Shown here: positions 1-11,032 of the stretch, one piece after another
Numbering within the stretch: the first letter of the stretch is position 1
Layout of the letters: each line of letters opens with the position of its first letter
From: Turbatrix aceti
Taxonomy: Eukaryota; Nematoda; Chromadorea; Rhabditida; Panagrolaimidae
Assembly (NCBI GenBank): GCA_963969345.1
Contig: OZ017767.1
Location: 434,001-498,000 of the forward strand
Length of the DNA stretch: 64,000 nucleotides
Direction of reading: 5' to 3'
Notes under the pieces: generated by a model
Seen by the model: the letters and a program-made list of their open reading frames with translations, nothing else
Told to the model about the DNA's origin: nothing
The model's database searches: none
Translations under genes and position numbers: made by a program

Positions 1-345
1 CCTGAGGGCATCGTCCAGTTCAAATTTTGAAGTTTCCAACGACGTCGCCGAGTGCTGTTCACGAAACGAGAATTGTTCCGTCACCAATGCGATATCCTCA
101 TCGATCTTCCTGCCGACCTCCAATCCTATGGCCATCCTCACGCTGCCGAGTTGCCGAACGACGTCGCGTAACAGTGTCAAGTAGCCCGTAAAGAACTCCG
201 CTTGGTCTTCCAGTACCTTAATGTACTCCAACGACGTCAGGTAGGTGTCGACAAAGCCATCGTATCCTGTGGACAGCGCGACCATGACCTTCGAGGTTCT
301 GAACGTTGTCGGAGGCGGACCGAAGATATCGGCGTAGTTGTCCAT
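1..345 (-). CDS. N-terminal part of an unrecognised protein (runs off the window)
   Basis: An open frame of 115 codons starts with ATG at 345 and continues past base 1. It begins MDNYADIFGPPP and has no signal peptide or membrane segment. It looks helical, with many Leu, Glu and Asp residues, and codon choice resembles the neighbouring genes. A T-run-CAG acceptor ends at 69 nt... specifically at position 369, 24 bases upstream of the ATG on this strand, with no donor visible nearby, which suits either spliced-leader addition or a 5'UTR intron. I do not recognise the family; only the N-terminus is visible. Confidence 0.7.
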   Translation of the reverse strand, partial: MDNYADIFGPPPTTFRTSKVMVALSTGYDGFVDTYLTSLEYIKVLEDQAEFFTGYLTLLRDVVRQLGSVRMAIGLEVGRKIDEDIALVTEQFSFREQHSATSLETSKFELDDALR

Positions 346-675
346 GGTCGGTTTGGGTCAGTGGAGAGCTGAAAAAAAAGCAAAACCGTTATTAGTGCGT
401 TCGAAATGGGAAAAAATAAAGTAGATCATCAAATGCGGAAAAAAACGCTTTTGGAAAAAAAAAGCACATTAGATAACGGTTTTACGTGCACGATCAAATC
501 AAAAACAAAAAAATGCGTAAAAAGCGAGCCAGCCTCGCCAGCAAACTTGCCCGCAGCATGCGCGGTTATTCGAGACTGATCGACTTTCAATTATAAATTT
601 ACAAATACACAATTATAAATCTTCCGTACCGTAATTTATCCTAAAATTTGCTGCGCAAGATTCTGAAATCTCTAT

Positions 676-935
676 TATGTTACTTTTGTTAAAGATAAGT
701 TTCAAGATTGATGACTATTATGTTATTTCACGTGCGCTCAATAACATTCATCTAGTGCTAAAATATTACTTTTGTTAAAAGTAACATTCAGTTTTCTTCG
801 CTATAATGTTACTTCACGTACGCGGAATAACATGTATTTTCTGCTAAACTGTTACTTTTGCTTCGTGTAACGTTTAGAGTTGGTGCTTATTATATTACTT
901 TAGGTGCCTGTAACGATTTTTTAAAATATTTTTAT
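676..935. repeat. Degenerate tandem repeat, about 86-bp unit, three copies
   Basis: The block GTTACTTTTGTT (or a one-base variant) recurs at about 679, 765 and 851, giving an 86-bp period. Each unit also carries a second block like GTTACTTCACGT and a TAACAT block. Copies differ by many substitutions, so the array is old. It fills most of the space between the partial gene at the left edge and the HYLS1 gene. The rest of 346-1078 is AT-rich with no gene visible. Confidence 0.6.
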
Positions 936-1078
936 GTGCGAAAAAAAAGTAGCAATGACAAATTTTCTATACCGTAATCCCTCCTTTCCCAGCAAAACTC
1001 CAAATTTACAGATACATCAATTTTATCAATCATAGCTGGCAGTTTGCATGGTATGGTAACGGTTAAAGTACAAAAAAA

Positions 1079-2137
1079 TCAGTTAATCCAAACAGGTCTC
1101 GGTTTGAGCCCTGGATTTGCAATCAACCTCAGTTCAGGGATATCCCTCTGAATCATAAGTTCTCGAATCTTCCATCGAAGTGCCTGACGCCTTTTCGTAC
1201 CCGGAGGCGGAAACTTCTTCCAGCACTCCTGATACTGTGCGTTGCGTTTGACAGGATCGTGCCGGAACGGAGCCTTGCCCGGTGGAGGGCAGTCGACGCG
1301 TTTGATGCCTTTTTGCTCACAGACTTCTTTGATGAGTTCCTGTTCAACCTCGCGATCCAGTAAAATTGGGTTGTTTTCCGCGTCAAATTGAAACATTGGC
1401 AGCTTTCCTGTCGGCTTGAATGTCGTTGCTGTTCGCGACGAGCACGGACGACCACTGTCTGTGGATTTGGCGTTTTTTTCGGTCATGGGAGACGGTCTAG
1501 ACGGGACAGGTAACTCGATCGGCGATCCCTGCTGCTGCCATTCGAGTGCCGCATCGGCACCTCCGACGCCCGAGTACAGAGGAGGCAGAACGCCACCTGT
1601 TTCACGCATGATCTGCAAAAAAATAAGTTAACACCACAAAAAAGGAAAAAAAAAGCGAACCTCCTGTTCCAGATTGAAGATATCTGAATACATTTTTTGG
1701 GCAGCGTTGTACCCTTCCAGGATCAAGGAACTGTAGGACTTCAAATCTCCCTGCAAGAAAAAAAGATTTGCGACATAAAAACATCATGATTTTCAAAATA
1801 TTGTACTTATATACTGTCAAATTCATCATGTGCGTGCCCGTTACGATACCATGCAATGCATACCCACCAGAATCCCCAACAAACCTGACACAGAGGCAGA
1901 TGTTCAGCCACCGACTCTTCCAAATCAGCCAAGTCATCGAGGCCAGTAAACAGGTACTCGTCAGAATCGACCGGCATATCCAAGCTTACTGTAAAAACCA
2001 CACTACAAAAAATAAAATTTGAAAAAAAACAATAACTTACAAATTTGATTTCGGATGCTTTCGAGGATTGCAGGCTCCGCTGCGAAGCCCATATCCGAGA
2101 GAGCTTCTTCGATTTCGCTTGACGAGTAATCATCCAT
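1079..2137 (-). CDS. hyls-1: HYLS1 homologue (centriole/cilium protein)
   Basis: Four exons (2137-2041, 1988-1885, 1750-1661, 1612-1079) join in frame to 274 residues. The C-terminal exon carries the HYLS1-box signature at about residues 213-250: DPVKRNAQYQECWKKFP, then PPGTKRRQALRWKIREL. This matches the conserved C-terminal region of hydrolethalus syndrome protein 1. Family knowledge: HYLS1 is a centriolar protein needed for ciliogenesis. The N-terminal 97 residues are acidic and poorly conserved, and the middle is Pro/Ser-rich. A TTTTGACAG acceptor ends at 2153, 15 bases before the start. The gene is divergent from the E2F gene with about 255 bp between start codons. The box is clear; exon 2 has an alternative upstream acceptor that would break the frame. 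Confidence 0.85.
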
Positions 2138-2392
2138 GATTGTGAGAAATTGCTGTCAAAAAAGCAACAGTTGGAAGACGATTTGATAGGAACACTTTTT
2201 CTTGAAAAACAAAGAAGAGAAAAAAGCAGCTTGCGTTCGTAATTGCGCGCGCGTTATTGGTCTCCCGACCGGAAAATTGCACGCGCTGTTGGGATTGTTT
2301 GATTCAAAAAAATATCTTCTTTCTCGTTTTTGTGATTATTGTTTTTGCGTTGACGGTCTCATTTTTTGCCTTTTCAGGCGGATATCATTACG
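2138..2392. promoter_or_regulatory. Shared promoter region of the divergent HYLS1 and E2F genes
   Basis: The 255 bp between the two start codons must hold both promoters. It contains an inverted CCAAT-type ATTGG element inside GCGCGCGTTATTGG near 2248-2261 and T-rich tracts leading to an acceptor at each end (2153 on the minus strand, TTTTCAG at 2371-2377 on the plus strand). No TATA box is obvious. I looked for an RFX X-box, expected for cilium genes, and did not find a convincing one. Confidence 0.4.
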
Positions 2393-3696
2393 ATGGAGTC
2401 AGCTGTGAAGTACGAAACCATGGATACGTCGTCGCTGGGACACGAGACGACATCGCACGCTCACGTTCACGCTGAAACCGAGAATGAAACTTTTCCGGGC
2501 GACGGCGACGATCTCGATCACGTCATTGTCGTTGACGATGATACCACCTTAGATCCCGTCGACCACGCCGCAGCTGCTTCTTCTTCGTCATTCGTCGCGT
2601 CAGGTTTTGGCGAGGGTGACATTCTGGACCAGAATAACCGACACCATCGAAGTCTCTCGTATCTGACGGAGCAGTTCACGCAGTACCTTGTCTCACGGCC
2701 TCCTGGACAACTTGACCTCAATGCTGTTGCTGATGATTTGAAGGTTACCCAAAAGCGTCGGATCTACGATATCACCAACGTACTCGAAGGAATTGGTCTC
2801 ATTACGAAGAAGAATAAGAATATTATTTTTTGGAAGTAAGTTGGGTATCTTTAGGGTTTTATATACCTAAAAAGTTTTCTGGTGCTTTGGGTTAAAAACT
2901 GTAATAACCGCTATTTTGGTTTTAAAACCGCGTAAAAATATATTTATTTAAGATACATTTGTATTTTTTGTCATTGTAGTTTTTGAGCAAAAGTTGCTAC
3001 TTTTGTAACATTGTGTTTTGATCCAAATTTTAAACATTGCGACATCTTTACTGTACTTTTTTTAGGATGGTACTGTGTTCTTTCTTTTTTTTATTTTCAA
3101 CTGTTTTACGATACGTTTCACCTTCAGGGGAGGTCAACTTCGAAGACCAGACGGTGAAATCGAATTCGATGCTGCAGATAACGAAAAAATATTCAAGCTA
3201 AAAAGTGAAATCACAGAACTCGAAAGAAATGAGCGCATGCTTGATACGCGCATTACCTGGCTCAAACAGACGTTTAACATTGTTGCCGAAAACGAAGATA
3301 ACTACAACTATAGCTATATTACGGTCGATGATGCGCTCAAATGTTTTCCCCGAAATCAGTCGTTTTTCTTCAAACTTCCACCCAACTCAAAGGTTGTTAC
3401 GCCCCCGTGCAATCTCGTGGATTCTATCTGGAAGCTACAACTCCTCGGCGTCTCCGGTTCTGTTACAAGCTATGCAACCGATACAATACCTTCTGTACCT
3501 GTCTACGATGCTTACAGTAATCACGTCGATGACCACGCTGCTCCCGAGAGTGAGTCCACCTCTTTTCACCTTTATTTTGTTTATTTCTTTTTTTTTAGCC
3601 AAATTTGTGGAATTGAGCCCTCCACCCCACCGGGAGTACACCATGTACCCCGCCAAAGACGGACAAGAAGCTGTACCCTACGACTTGTATCAGTAG
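2393..3696 (+). CDS. E2F family transcription factor
   Basis: Three exons (2393-2835, 3128-3549, 3599-3696) give 320 residues. The winged-helix DNA-binding domain lies at about residues 80-148 with the E2F signature [16 protein letters not shown]. Exon 2 opens with [11 protein letters not shown] and continues into a leucine-rich dimerisation helix, then a marked-box segment ([16 protein letters not shown]). The family binds TTTSSCGC sites as a heterodimer with DP and controls cell-cycle genes. The N-terminus is Asp/Glu-rich. The last 20 residues, ending PYDLYQ, sit where E2F1-5 carry the pocket-protein-binding motif, but only a weak YxxxxxxxxEAxxxDLY pattern remains. The start follows a TTTTCAG acceptor by 15 bases. 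I could not decide between E2F1-3-like and E2F4/5-like classes. Confidence 0.9.
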
Positions 3697-4682
3697 TGCT
3701 CTCGATGGGCCAAAACTGTACTTGCCTGGAGCTTTCATGATCTCAATTTTTGCTGTCTGGAATTGTTTTAATCTGTTATCATGATTTTTACTCATTTTAT
3801 TTTTGTTGATCGATATAATGTTGTTTTACTTATAAAAAATACAATTGTTATTGATAAAACTGGAAAATGTAAATTTTAAGCAAAATACAAAAATAATATT
3901 GGTTCGTGTTAACATTTTTTTCTGTATCAAAAAAAGAATTTTTTTCATAAAACTTTGCCAAAAGTTTGCTTTTACTATTGTAGTGATCGGCGTACATATC
4001 TTGGTTACTTTATTCAGTCCAAACCAGAAACAGATAAGAGCACAGACATATAAAATCATACATAGAGAAATACCCGTACCTCCTTATCAACAGTATACTT
4101 GATGCCGGAGGTTCTGGTAGATACGTTCGTGGTTTCCGCCCAAAGGAATTACAATGTCAAAGGGGGGTCGCTGTTTTATATAAAGAGGGGTGAGTGGCTT
4201 TATTTTTTATAAATTAAAAAACTTCCAACTTCCTGGAATCAAACTGTCGTTTCCAGGAATGCAGGAGGGCCGTTTTGACGGCGAAGCCATCGTTTTCACG
4301 CGATCGATCGACGGCGTTTCGGCCGCTTCGAGCAGCTTCCGAGCCCGAAGGCATGCTTCGACTACGAAATCATTTGCACAAACCATTCAATGCATGCATC
4401 CATTATAAAGTTAAAACGATTAATTATCTGAAAAGTACCCACGTTATTACCCGATATTACACAATTTTTGCGAATGCCCATTGATCTGCTTTTTGTATGA
4501 ACGCGGCAGGCGCCTTTGTTTCACTGGGCGAAAACGAAACGCGCGCGCGTATAAAGGAGTCGCGTTCAAAAAAATGCTTCCCTGTAAATTCCATTCATTT
4601 TCAAATGTCATCTGACCGCCCCTTTCCTCACAACCATCAAAACACACGTTTATATGTAATACTTCGCATTTCAAAATACAAG
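3697..4682. other. Intergenic, no gene supported
   Basis: This gap holds the E2F 3' region and the 3' end side of the convergent RNase H2B gene. It is AT-rich to about 4130, then contains a TATATAAAG box near 4176 and a GC-rich patch at 4260-4360. At 4527-4590 it carries a degenerate match (GCGCGCG, then AAAGGAGTCG, then TTC and an A run) to the inverted-repeat element found inside the SMARCC gene. Short reading frames here lack coding character. Confidence 0.5.
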
Positions 4683-5569
4683 TCATTTTTTAGCCTTCGA
4701 ACCCCCAAAGAAAGCCATGATGGAAGTCGTTCCTTTGCTAGCTTTTGCGAGGTGTCGCTGGGTGGCTGAGACCTTGGCTGGAGCTGCTTTCTTCGCCGGG
4801 GGTGGTTTCATCGCTTCTTCGCAGTCACCATCCGCATCGACAATCGGTCGCTTGACTTTGTTCGGTGCCACTATGGCAATGAAGGCTTCGAGGCGGTCTC
4901 CAACATCGCCAACTGGGTTGACAAATCGAGAAAAACGTTTCCAAAGCAAAGACATCAGACCGGAGATCACCGATGGAGCTGGAAGATTGAAAAAATAATT
5001 TTTGTTGAAAAAAATTGAATAACTTACAGGCATCAGGATAGGTTTCGGCAAAAAAGTGGAGAATAAACCGAGTGAAAGACCTAACGTAAAACGCGTAGAG
5101 GGCATCGGTGTTGAGGATGTACGCATCGTGATCGGGAATTGGCTGTCGACAGACGGTGCTCCGAAAATTCAAGATCCTAGGATCACTGGAAACTTCTTCG
5201 AGACCGCTGACAGCTTCGTCCCAGGACCTTGCTTCTTTCTAAAAAAAACAAGTCACAAAAATCACAAACACGATTCAAAGCACTTACGTTGCTCAAATTG
5301 GCAGCGACGAAAAAAGTTGGGTCAACGGGCATCAAGAGCAGATTTTGATAAGCACGATAGAATTGTCCCTCTTCTCCACCGTCGGCGTCATCGATATAGC
5401 ACGATCTGAGGAGGCCGTCATCAGTCAGGGCTTCGAACATCGCCGCATTCTTCTCGTCGATGATAAAAATTGCATTTTCAGAGGTTCCGGGCAGCTTGAA
5501 GCGCCGTAGCTTTGAGCCCGGCAGGTGAGAGTTAGCAGGATGAATTACGAGCTTCAGGTCGGCAGCCAT
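4683..5569 (-). CDS. rnh-2B: Ribonuclease H2 subunit B
   Basis: Three exons (5569-5288, 5238-5028, 4978-4683) give 262 residues. Residues 60-95 carry the RNASEH2B-like stretch with MPVDPTFF, matching the human MPVDPLFL-type core in the N-terminal triple-barrel domain. The C-terminus is Lys-rich and ends with a PCNA-interacting-peptide-like motif, TTSIMAFFGGSKAKK (248-262), as in human RNASEH2B. Family role: structural subunit of the RNase H2 trimer that removes ribonucleotides from DNA and resolves RNA:DNA hybrids in the nucleus. The second ATG at 5602 region is not used here because a TTTTGGCAG acceptor falls between it and 5569. Both introns are 49 nt. The symbol is only suggested by analogy. 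Confidence 0.85.
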
Positions 5570-6221
5570 GGTCGCCGCCAGGTTGACTGCCAAAAACGTC
5601 AATGAAAGAAAAAGTTCACATTTTCTTTTCCCGCCAAAAAAAATCGGCAGGACACACGCTTTTGTTGTGCGTGCGTTTACGTTCGTTTTCTGTGTGTCTT
5701 ACGATCAATTTCTTTCTCCTACCAGTTTACTGCATTTTGATTTTCTGATCACGTTTTACCCCTCAAATCCATGATAACTATGATCTGGCAATTCTAAAGA
5801 CCGTAACACAAAGCTATAAAAAAAACTGTAAACTCCAACAAAAACATTCGCGTACGCACATTGAACGTAAACCTGCATGAACGGACAAACATTCCTCACA
5901 GAATTCGTGACCACTCTTTGCGCGGTGCGCACGCGTCCGTCTTTTTTTGAATTTCGCTTTCTTCCGGAGTGAGAGGCGCTTTTCGGTGGTAAGCTCGTTG
6001 ATTTCGTCGTTCGAGCTTTATTCGCGTGTATCGTACTTGTTGTTCAATGTTTTCAATCTCGGTAGATTGAGAACGTTCAGTTTCATGCTCCAACGTGCAT
6101 TGTTGAAGCGTTTTTGCATAGTTTAGGTCAAATTCGCTGTGCTTTTCCTTTCTTGTGCTTTTTTAAAACCTTAGGATCATATTTAGGCTTCCTAGCTGTC
6201 GTTTGAGCAGTTTTGTACAAC
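5570..6221. other. Divergent promoter region of RNase H2B and SMARCC
   Basis: About 650 bp separates the two start codons. It is mixed in composition. A minus-strand open stretch without an ATG (about 6166-5893) looks partly coding and is discussed as a finding. Otherwise no gene or RNA is recognisable. Confidence 0.4.
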
Positions 6222-9200
6222 ATGCGTCGAAGGTATGCTTTTATTCTCTTCATTCCACGCTTTTATGAATTTTTTTAGCGGAGCAAAGCGTCGCCGCGAC
6301 GACGAAGATATCGATCTGATGGACCAGGACGACGAGGATTCACGCGTTACTCCGGTAACCATTCCAAAGGGCCGCGAAAAGGATGCCGAGTTCGTCGCGC
6401 CAAAGGGTCAGCGTCTGACGGATCTCGACGATGATGCCCAGCGCGGGAACGGAGCCGGCGATGATTCGCCGAGCGTCGTCGAGCAGACCAACTACATCAT
6501 CATCCCTTCGTATGCGTCGTGGTTTGACTACAACTCCATCCATGTCATTGAAAAGACGTCGCTTCCGGAATTTTTTCAAAAGAACAACAAGAGCAAGAAT
6601 CCTGAGATGTAGGTTTTTCATTGGGATACGATTTTTTATTTCAGTTTCGATTTTTTGAGTCAAATACTGAAAATTGGGGAATTTTGATTTGAAAATGACG
6701 TTATTGATACCATAGTTATAACTTTTTTTTATACGATTTTTGAAATTTTATATTTGACTGGAGGGATACAATTTTTTCGTGATTTTATTCAAAAACATTT
6801 TTTCATTTTTTTTGAGTTGCTTTTGATTTTTTGACTTTTTCAATTAATTTTTTCAGTTACATGTACATCCGTAACTTCATCATTGACTGCTACCGTCTGA
6901 ACCCCACTGAGTACCTCTCCGCGACTTCTGCTCGCCGAAATCTCACTGGTGATTGCTGTGGCATTCTTCGCGTGCACAACTTCCTCGAGCAATGGGGCCT
7001 TATCAACTACCAAGTCGACGCTCCCAACCCAGTTGGCCCCCCCAGCACTTCCCACTTCATGGTGCTGGCTGACTCGCCCTCCGGTCTTACCCTCACCAAT
7101 CCCTTCCCACCGGCTCTCATCGGCGTCGAAAAGAAGCCAAAAGTTGAGGTCGCGGATTCCGTCGAGGAAACCAAGCCAACTGTTGGTGAAGGTTCGCAAA
7201 AGCCAACGTCAAAGGAAGGCGAAGAATCTGACAAGACGACCGCCGAAGCCAAGGATTCTGATAAGAAGAAAGAAAAGGAAAAAGAATCTCCAGAAGTCGT
7301 CAAGGTAGCCAAGCCCAAGTCTCTGGATTACGGTCTAAAGACTGACCTCTACGCCAAGCAACTCACGGCTCTCCGGGCCAAGGGGGCTGTTCCCGGTCGG
7401 GAATGGACTGACCAAGAACGCCTGCTGTTGCTCGAGGGCATCGAGATGTACTCCGATGACTGGAACAAGGTTGCTGAGCACGTTGGAACCCGCACGCAGG
7501 ACGAGTGCATCCTTCACTTCCTGCAACTTCCGATCCAGGACCCGCACCTCGACGACGAAGGCTCTGGTGTGCTTGGACCACTGGCCTACATGCCGATTCC
7601 CTTTAGCCAGGCCAACAATCCGGTCATGGCTACTGTTGCCTTCTTGGCAAGTGCCGTGGATCCGCGTGTATCGTCTGCTGCCGCTAAGGCTGCTCTTGGT
7701 GAGTTTTTTTTTGGGATTTGGGATAAAATTGCAAAAAAAGGTGTCACACCCAGTACTTTTGTTATTTTTGTTACGGTTTTATTACATTATTTTTGATACG
7801 GTATTTTGAGTTTACTTTTTGACGTCATCAGTTACGATATTTTGGATTACCTTTTTTTTTCCGTTTTTTTCCTAAAAATGACCTAAATATTGTTTTTTTT
7901 ACAGAAGAGTACGACAAGCTACGCCAAGAAATTCCACCGAACCTCTTGACCGCTCACATCAAAAACGTCGAGGCCTACGCAGCGACCCACAACGGCGAGA
8001 TCAAGGCAGATATCGGGCTCCCCGACTACGACAAGCTGCAGAAAGAGCACGGCGTCGACCCCAATGCCATGGACACCTCCGAGCCGGCAACAGATGCTGC
8101 GGGTGCTTCGGACACCGCCAAGGCTGACAAGGCACCGGCCACTGCTGCTGAGGGTGGTGAAAAGGAGAAGGACAAGGAACCCACGCAGGCAGAAGTTCGC
8201 GAGAAGGTCTCCGAAGTCATTCATAAGGCCGCTGCCTCTGCGCTATCGGCAGCCGCCGTCAAAGCCCGTCACCTGGCTTCCATCGAGGAGAAACGCATGC
8301 GTACGCTCGTAGCCCAGCTGGTTGAGACCCAGCTGAAAAAGTTGGAGATGAAACAAAAGTACTTTGAAGAACTCGAGAGTCTCATGGACAAGGAACGCGA
8401 ATCGGTAAGCCTTTTTTTGTTTTTGTTAGGTTGTTTTTTGATTTTTGGACCTTTTTTAGCTTGAATACCAACGCCAGGCTCTCATCCTCGAAAGACAACA
8501 GTTCCACATGGATCAGCTGAAGTACCTGGACATGCGCGCAAGACAGGATGGACACAGCAAGCTCGCTGCCGACGGTCGCGTGCCTTTTGTCCTACCACCG
8601 GGCTTTGAGGTGCCCAACACCACGAATCAGGCCCAACTCGTCGCTGCTTCAAGCGTAGCTCCTCCAGGCAGCAAGTCCAAGTCACCAACCAGGAGCATCG
8701 CCGTCGAACCCAAGCCTGAAAACCTGCTCGATCCTTCGGCTGGTCCGGTCGTTTATCCTCCAGGCGAGGCGGCCCACCCTGCACCACCACCTGTGCCAGG
8801 AACCACTTTTGCACCCCCGGTGGGGCCTCAGACCGTGCCGCCACCAACAGCTGCACCCCTACCGTCGGTTCCGGTTCCTACCCCGGCTGCAGCAACTCCA
8901 CACCGCCCGCCGTCGTCTCAGCCGGCACCTGTCCAACCCCAGGCGCCCCTACCGCCGGTGTCTGCTGCTCCAGCACAACAACCTGCTCCACCGCCGACCT
9001 CTCAGGCTCCCCTGATGTCGAACATGCTCCAGCAACCCCAGCAAGGTCCCCCTCCGCCCCAGCAACAACCCCAACAGCAGCAGGGACCTCCGCTACAAGG
9101 ACAGCCACCGATGCCGCAGCCTGGCCCCTACGGCGCGCCTCCACCACAGCAGTATCCACCGGCTGGCTACGGGGCTCCTCAGCCGTATCCGCCGCAGGCG

Positions 9201-11032
9201 TACGCTCAGTACCCGCACGGCTACCCCCAGCAGCCGTACTACAACCAGCCTCCTCCTGGTCAGCCTCGCCCACCGCCTCAGGGCTACCAGCAGTACGCGG
9301 CCCAACCGAGACCCCCGTACGCAAACTACCCCGGCCAGCCGCAGCAGGGAGTTCCTCCGAGGTATCCCCAGGCACCGTACTACGCTGGATACCCTCCGCA
9401 GCAGGTAAGGATGTTTAAGAGACAGTCCACGACAGGATTTCGGACCGAGGACAAGGCTTTTTTACACTTTCAAATGTTTTGAGCCAGAATTGTTCCCCAC
9501 CCCTAGGAAGGTCTAAAACCGCGATACACAGATTTTTAAAAAAATCGGAATCTGTAGTTTTGGCTTCTGAAAGGTTTTGACACAAGTTAATGCCACGCAC
9601 TGCGTTCAAGAGGAAAAGAGCTGAAAAATTTTTTAGGGGGGTTTTGGGGGAAGGGGAACACGATGTCGTAGTCAGATTTTTTTTATCGTTACGGTAAGTG
9701 CCACTTTTAGGCAAATTTTTTTGGTTTTTTGGCTACCATTGATTGGGTTTTCAGAGGTGCCAACATTGTTATATCCTATCTTCTTCCCCGTGTTTTTACG
9801 CCTCGAATGATGTATAACACAAAATTTTGAAAGGGGGATAAAGTTGTCATTTTGGCAATTTCGGCCGCGCACTCGAGTAAAAAGCGCGCGCACTGTCTCT
9901 TTTTCGCTTCGCAGGTCGAAAAAATGATGCGCGCGCACGTAAAAGGAGTCGACTTTGAAAAATTGCCCTGAAGCCAGTTTTTGTTTTTAATGCTTGCGGT
10001 TACTTTGTTGGGTTTGGGCATGTCCCAAAGATTGTCTTAACCTACTTGCCATTTTTGTCGTTTAATTTTGCACAGTGCTACAGGCGACAATAGAAACATG
10101 AACTTTCCAATGCCGTCACTGATCGGAAAATTATGCAATAAAAAGCACGAGTAGCTGAAAACAATCTTTGGGACATGCCCAAACCCAACAAAGTAACCGC
10201 AAGCATTAAAAACAAAAACTGGCTTCAGGGCAATTTTTCAAAGTCGACTCCTTTTACGTGCGCGCGCATCATTTTTTCGACCTGCGAAGCGAAAAAGAGA
10301 CAGTGCGCGCGCTTTTTACTCGAGTGCGCGGCCGAAATTGCCAAAATGACAACTTTATCCCCCTTTCAAAATTTTGTGTTATACATCATTCGAGGCGTAA
10401 AAACACGGGGAAGAAGATAGGATATAACAATGTTGGCACCTCTGAAAACCCAATCAATGGTAGCCAAAAAACCAAAAAAATTTGCCTAAAAGTGGCACTT
10501 ACCGTAACGATAAAAAAAATCTGACTACGACATCGTGTTCCCCTTCCCCCAAAACCCCCCTAAAAAATTTTTCAGCTCTTTTCCTCTTGAACGCAGTGCG
10601 TGGCATTAACTTGTGTCAAAACCTTTCAGAAGCCAAAACTACAGATTCCGATTTTTTTAAAAATCTGTGTATCGCGGTTTTAGACCTTCCTAGGGGTGGG
10701 GAACAATTCTGGCTCAAAACATTTGAAAGTGTAAAAAAGCCTTGTCCTCGTCTCCCCCTTGTTCCTAAATCCTGTCGTGGACTGCCTCTTAAAGTGCAAA
10801 GGATTATTTTTATAAAAATGACATTTTTTAGTACGCCTATCCTCCGCCGCAGGGTCAGATGCCGCAACAACCACCGATGCCGGAACAGATGGATACGTCA
10901 GCCGGAGGCCCTCCACAACAGCCGCAACCCCCTCCACCACAACAGGCCCAACAGCAGCAGCAACCGGCACCTCCTCAACCCCAACAACAATCTCAGACTC
11001 CACAACAGCAAGATGCACAGCGTCAAGAGTAA
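6222..11032 (+). CDS. swsn-1: SWI/SNF (BAF) core subunit SMARCC/SWI3/Moira type
   Basis: Six exons (6222-6232, 6279-6608, 6857-7698, 7905-8404, 8460-9404, 10832-11032) give 942 residues. A SWIRM domain lies at about 74-165 ([16 protein letters not shown] to [15 protein letters not shown]). A Lys/Glu-rich linker is followed by a SANT domain at about 295-340 ([20 protein letters not shown]). A long charged coiled coil follows at about 480-575, then a Pro/Gln-rich C-terminal tail of about 350 residues ending QDAQRQE. This order is diagnostic of SMARCC1/2 and nematode SWSN-1, the scaffold subunit of the chromatin-remodelling complex. The first exon has only 11 coding bases, so the start is less certain than the rest. 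The final intron (9405-10831, 1427 nt) is almost wholly a fold-back element, while the other introns are 46-248 nt. Confidence 0.93.
9413..10798. mobile_element. Long inverted-repeat (fold-back) element inside a SMARCC intron
   Basis: Left arm about 9413-10035 and right arm about 10161-10798 are reverse complements around a 125-bp loop (10036-10160). From about 9455 to 10035 the arms appear identical: paired positions sum to 20196 throughout, and the same three overlapping frames occur in both arms. The outer 40 bp differ by an indel and a few substitutions; both ends carry TTTAAGAG and CAGTCCACGACAGGATTT. AAGGAT flanks both sides (9407-9412 and 10799-10804) and is a candidate target-site duplication. 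Removing the element and one AAGGAT restores a 35-nt intron with intact GTAAGG donor and T-run-AG acceptor. No transposase is encoded, so this is a non-autonomous element. I could not assign a superfamily. Confidence 0.85.

Noticed and set aside
9415..10524. Mirror-image open frames in both arms of the SMARCC-intron element
   Set aside because: They exist only because the arms are identical; the encoded sequences have no transposase motifs and three overlapping frames are open at once.
9413..10798. Reading the SMARCC-intron palindrome as an assembly collapse artefact
   Set aside because: The diverged outer ends, the AAGGAT flanks and the clean restored intron argue for a real insertion, though long reads should confirm it.
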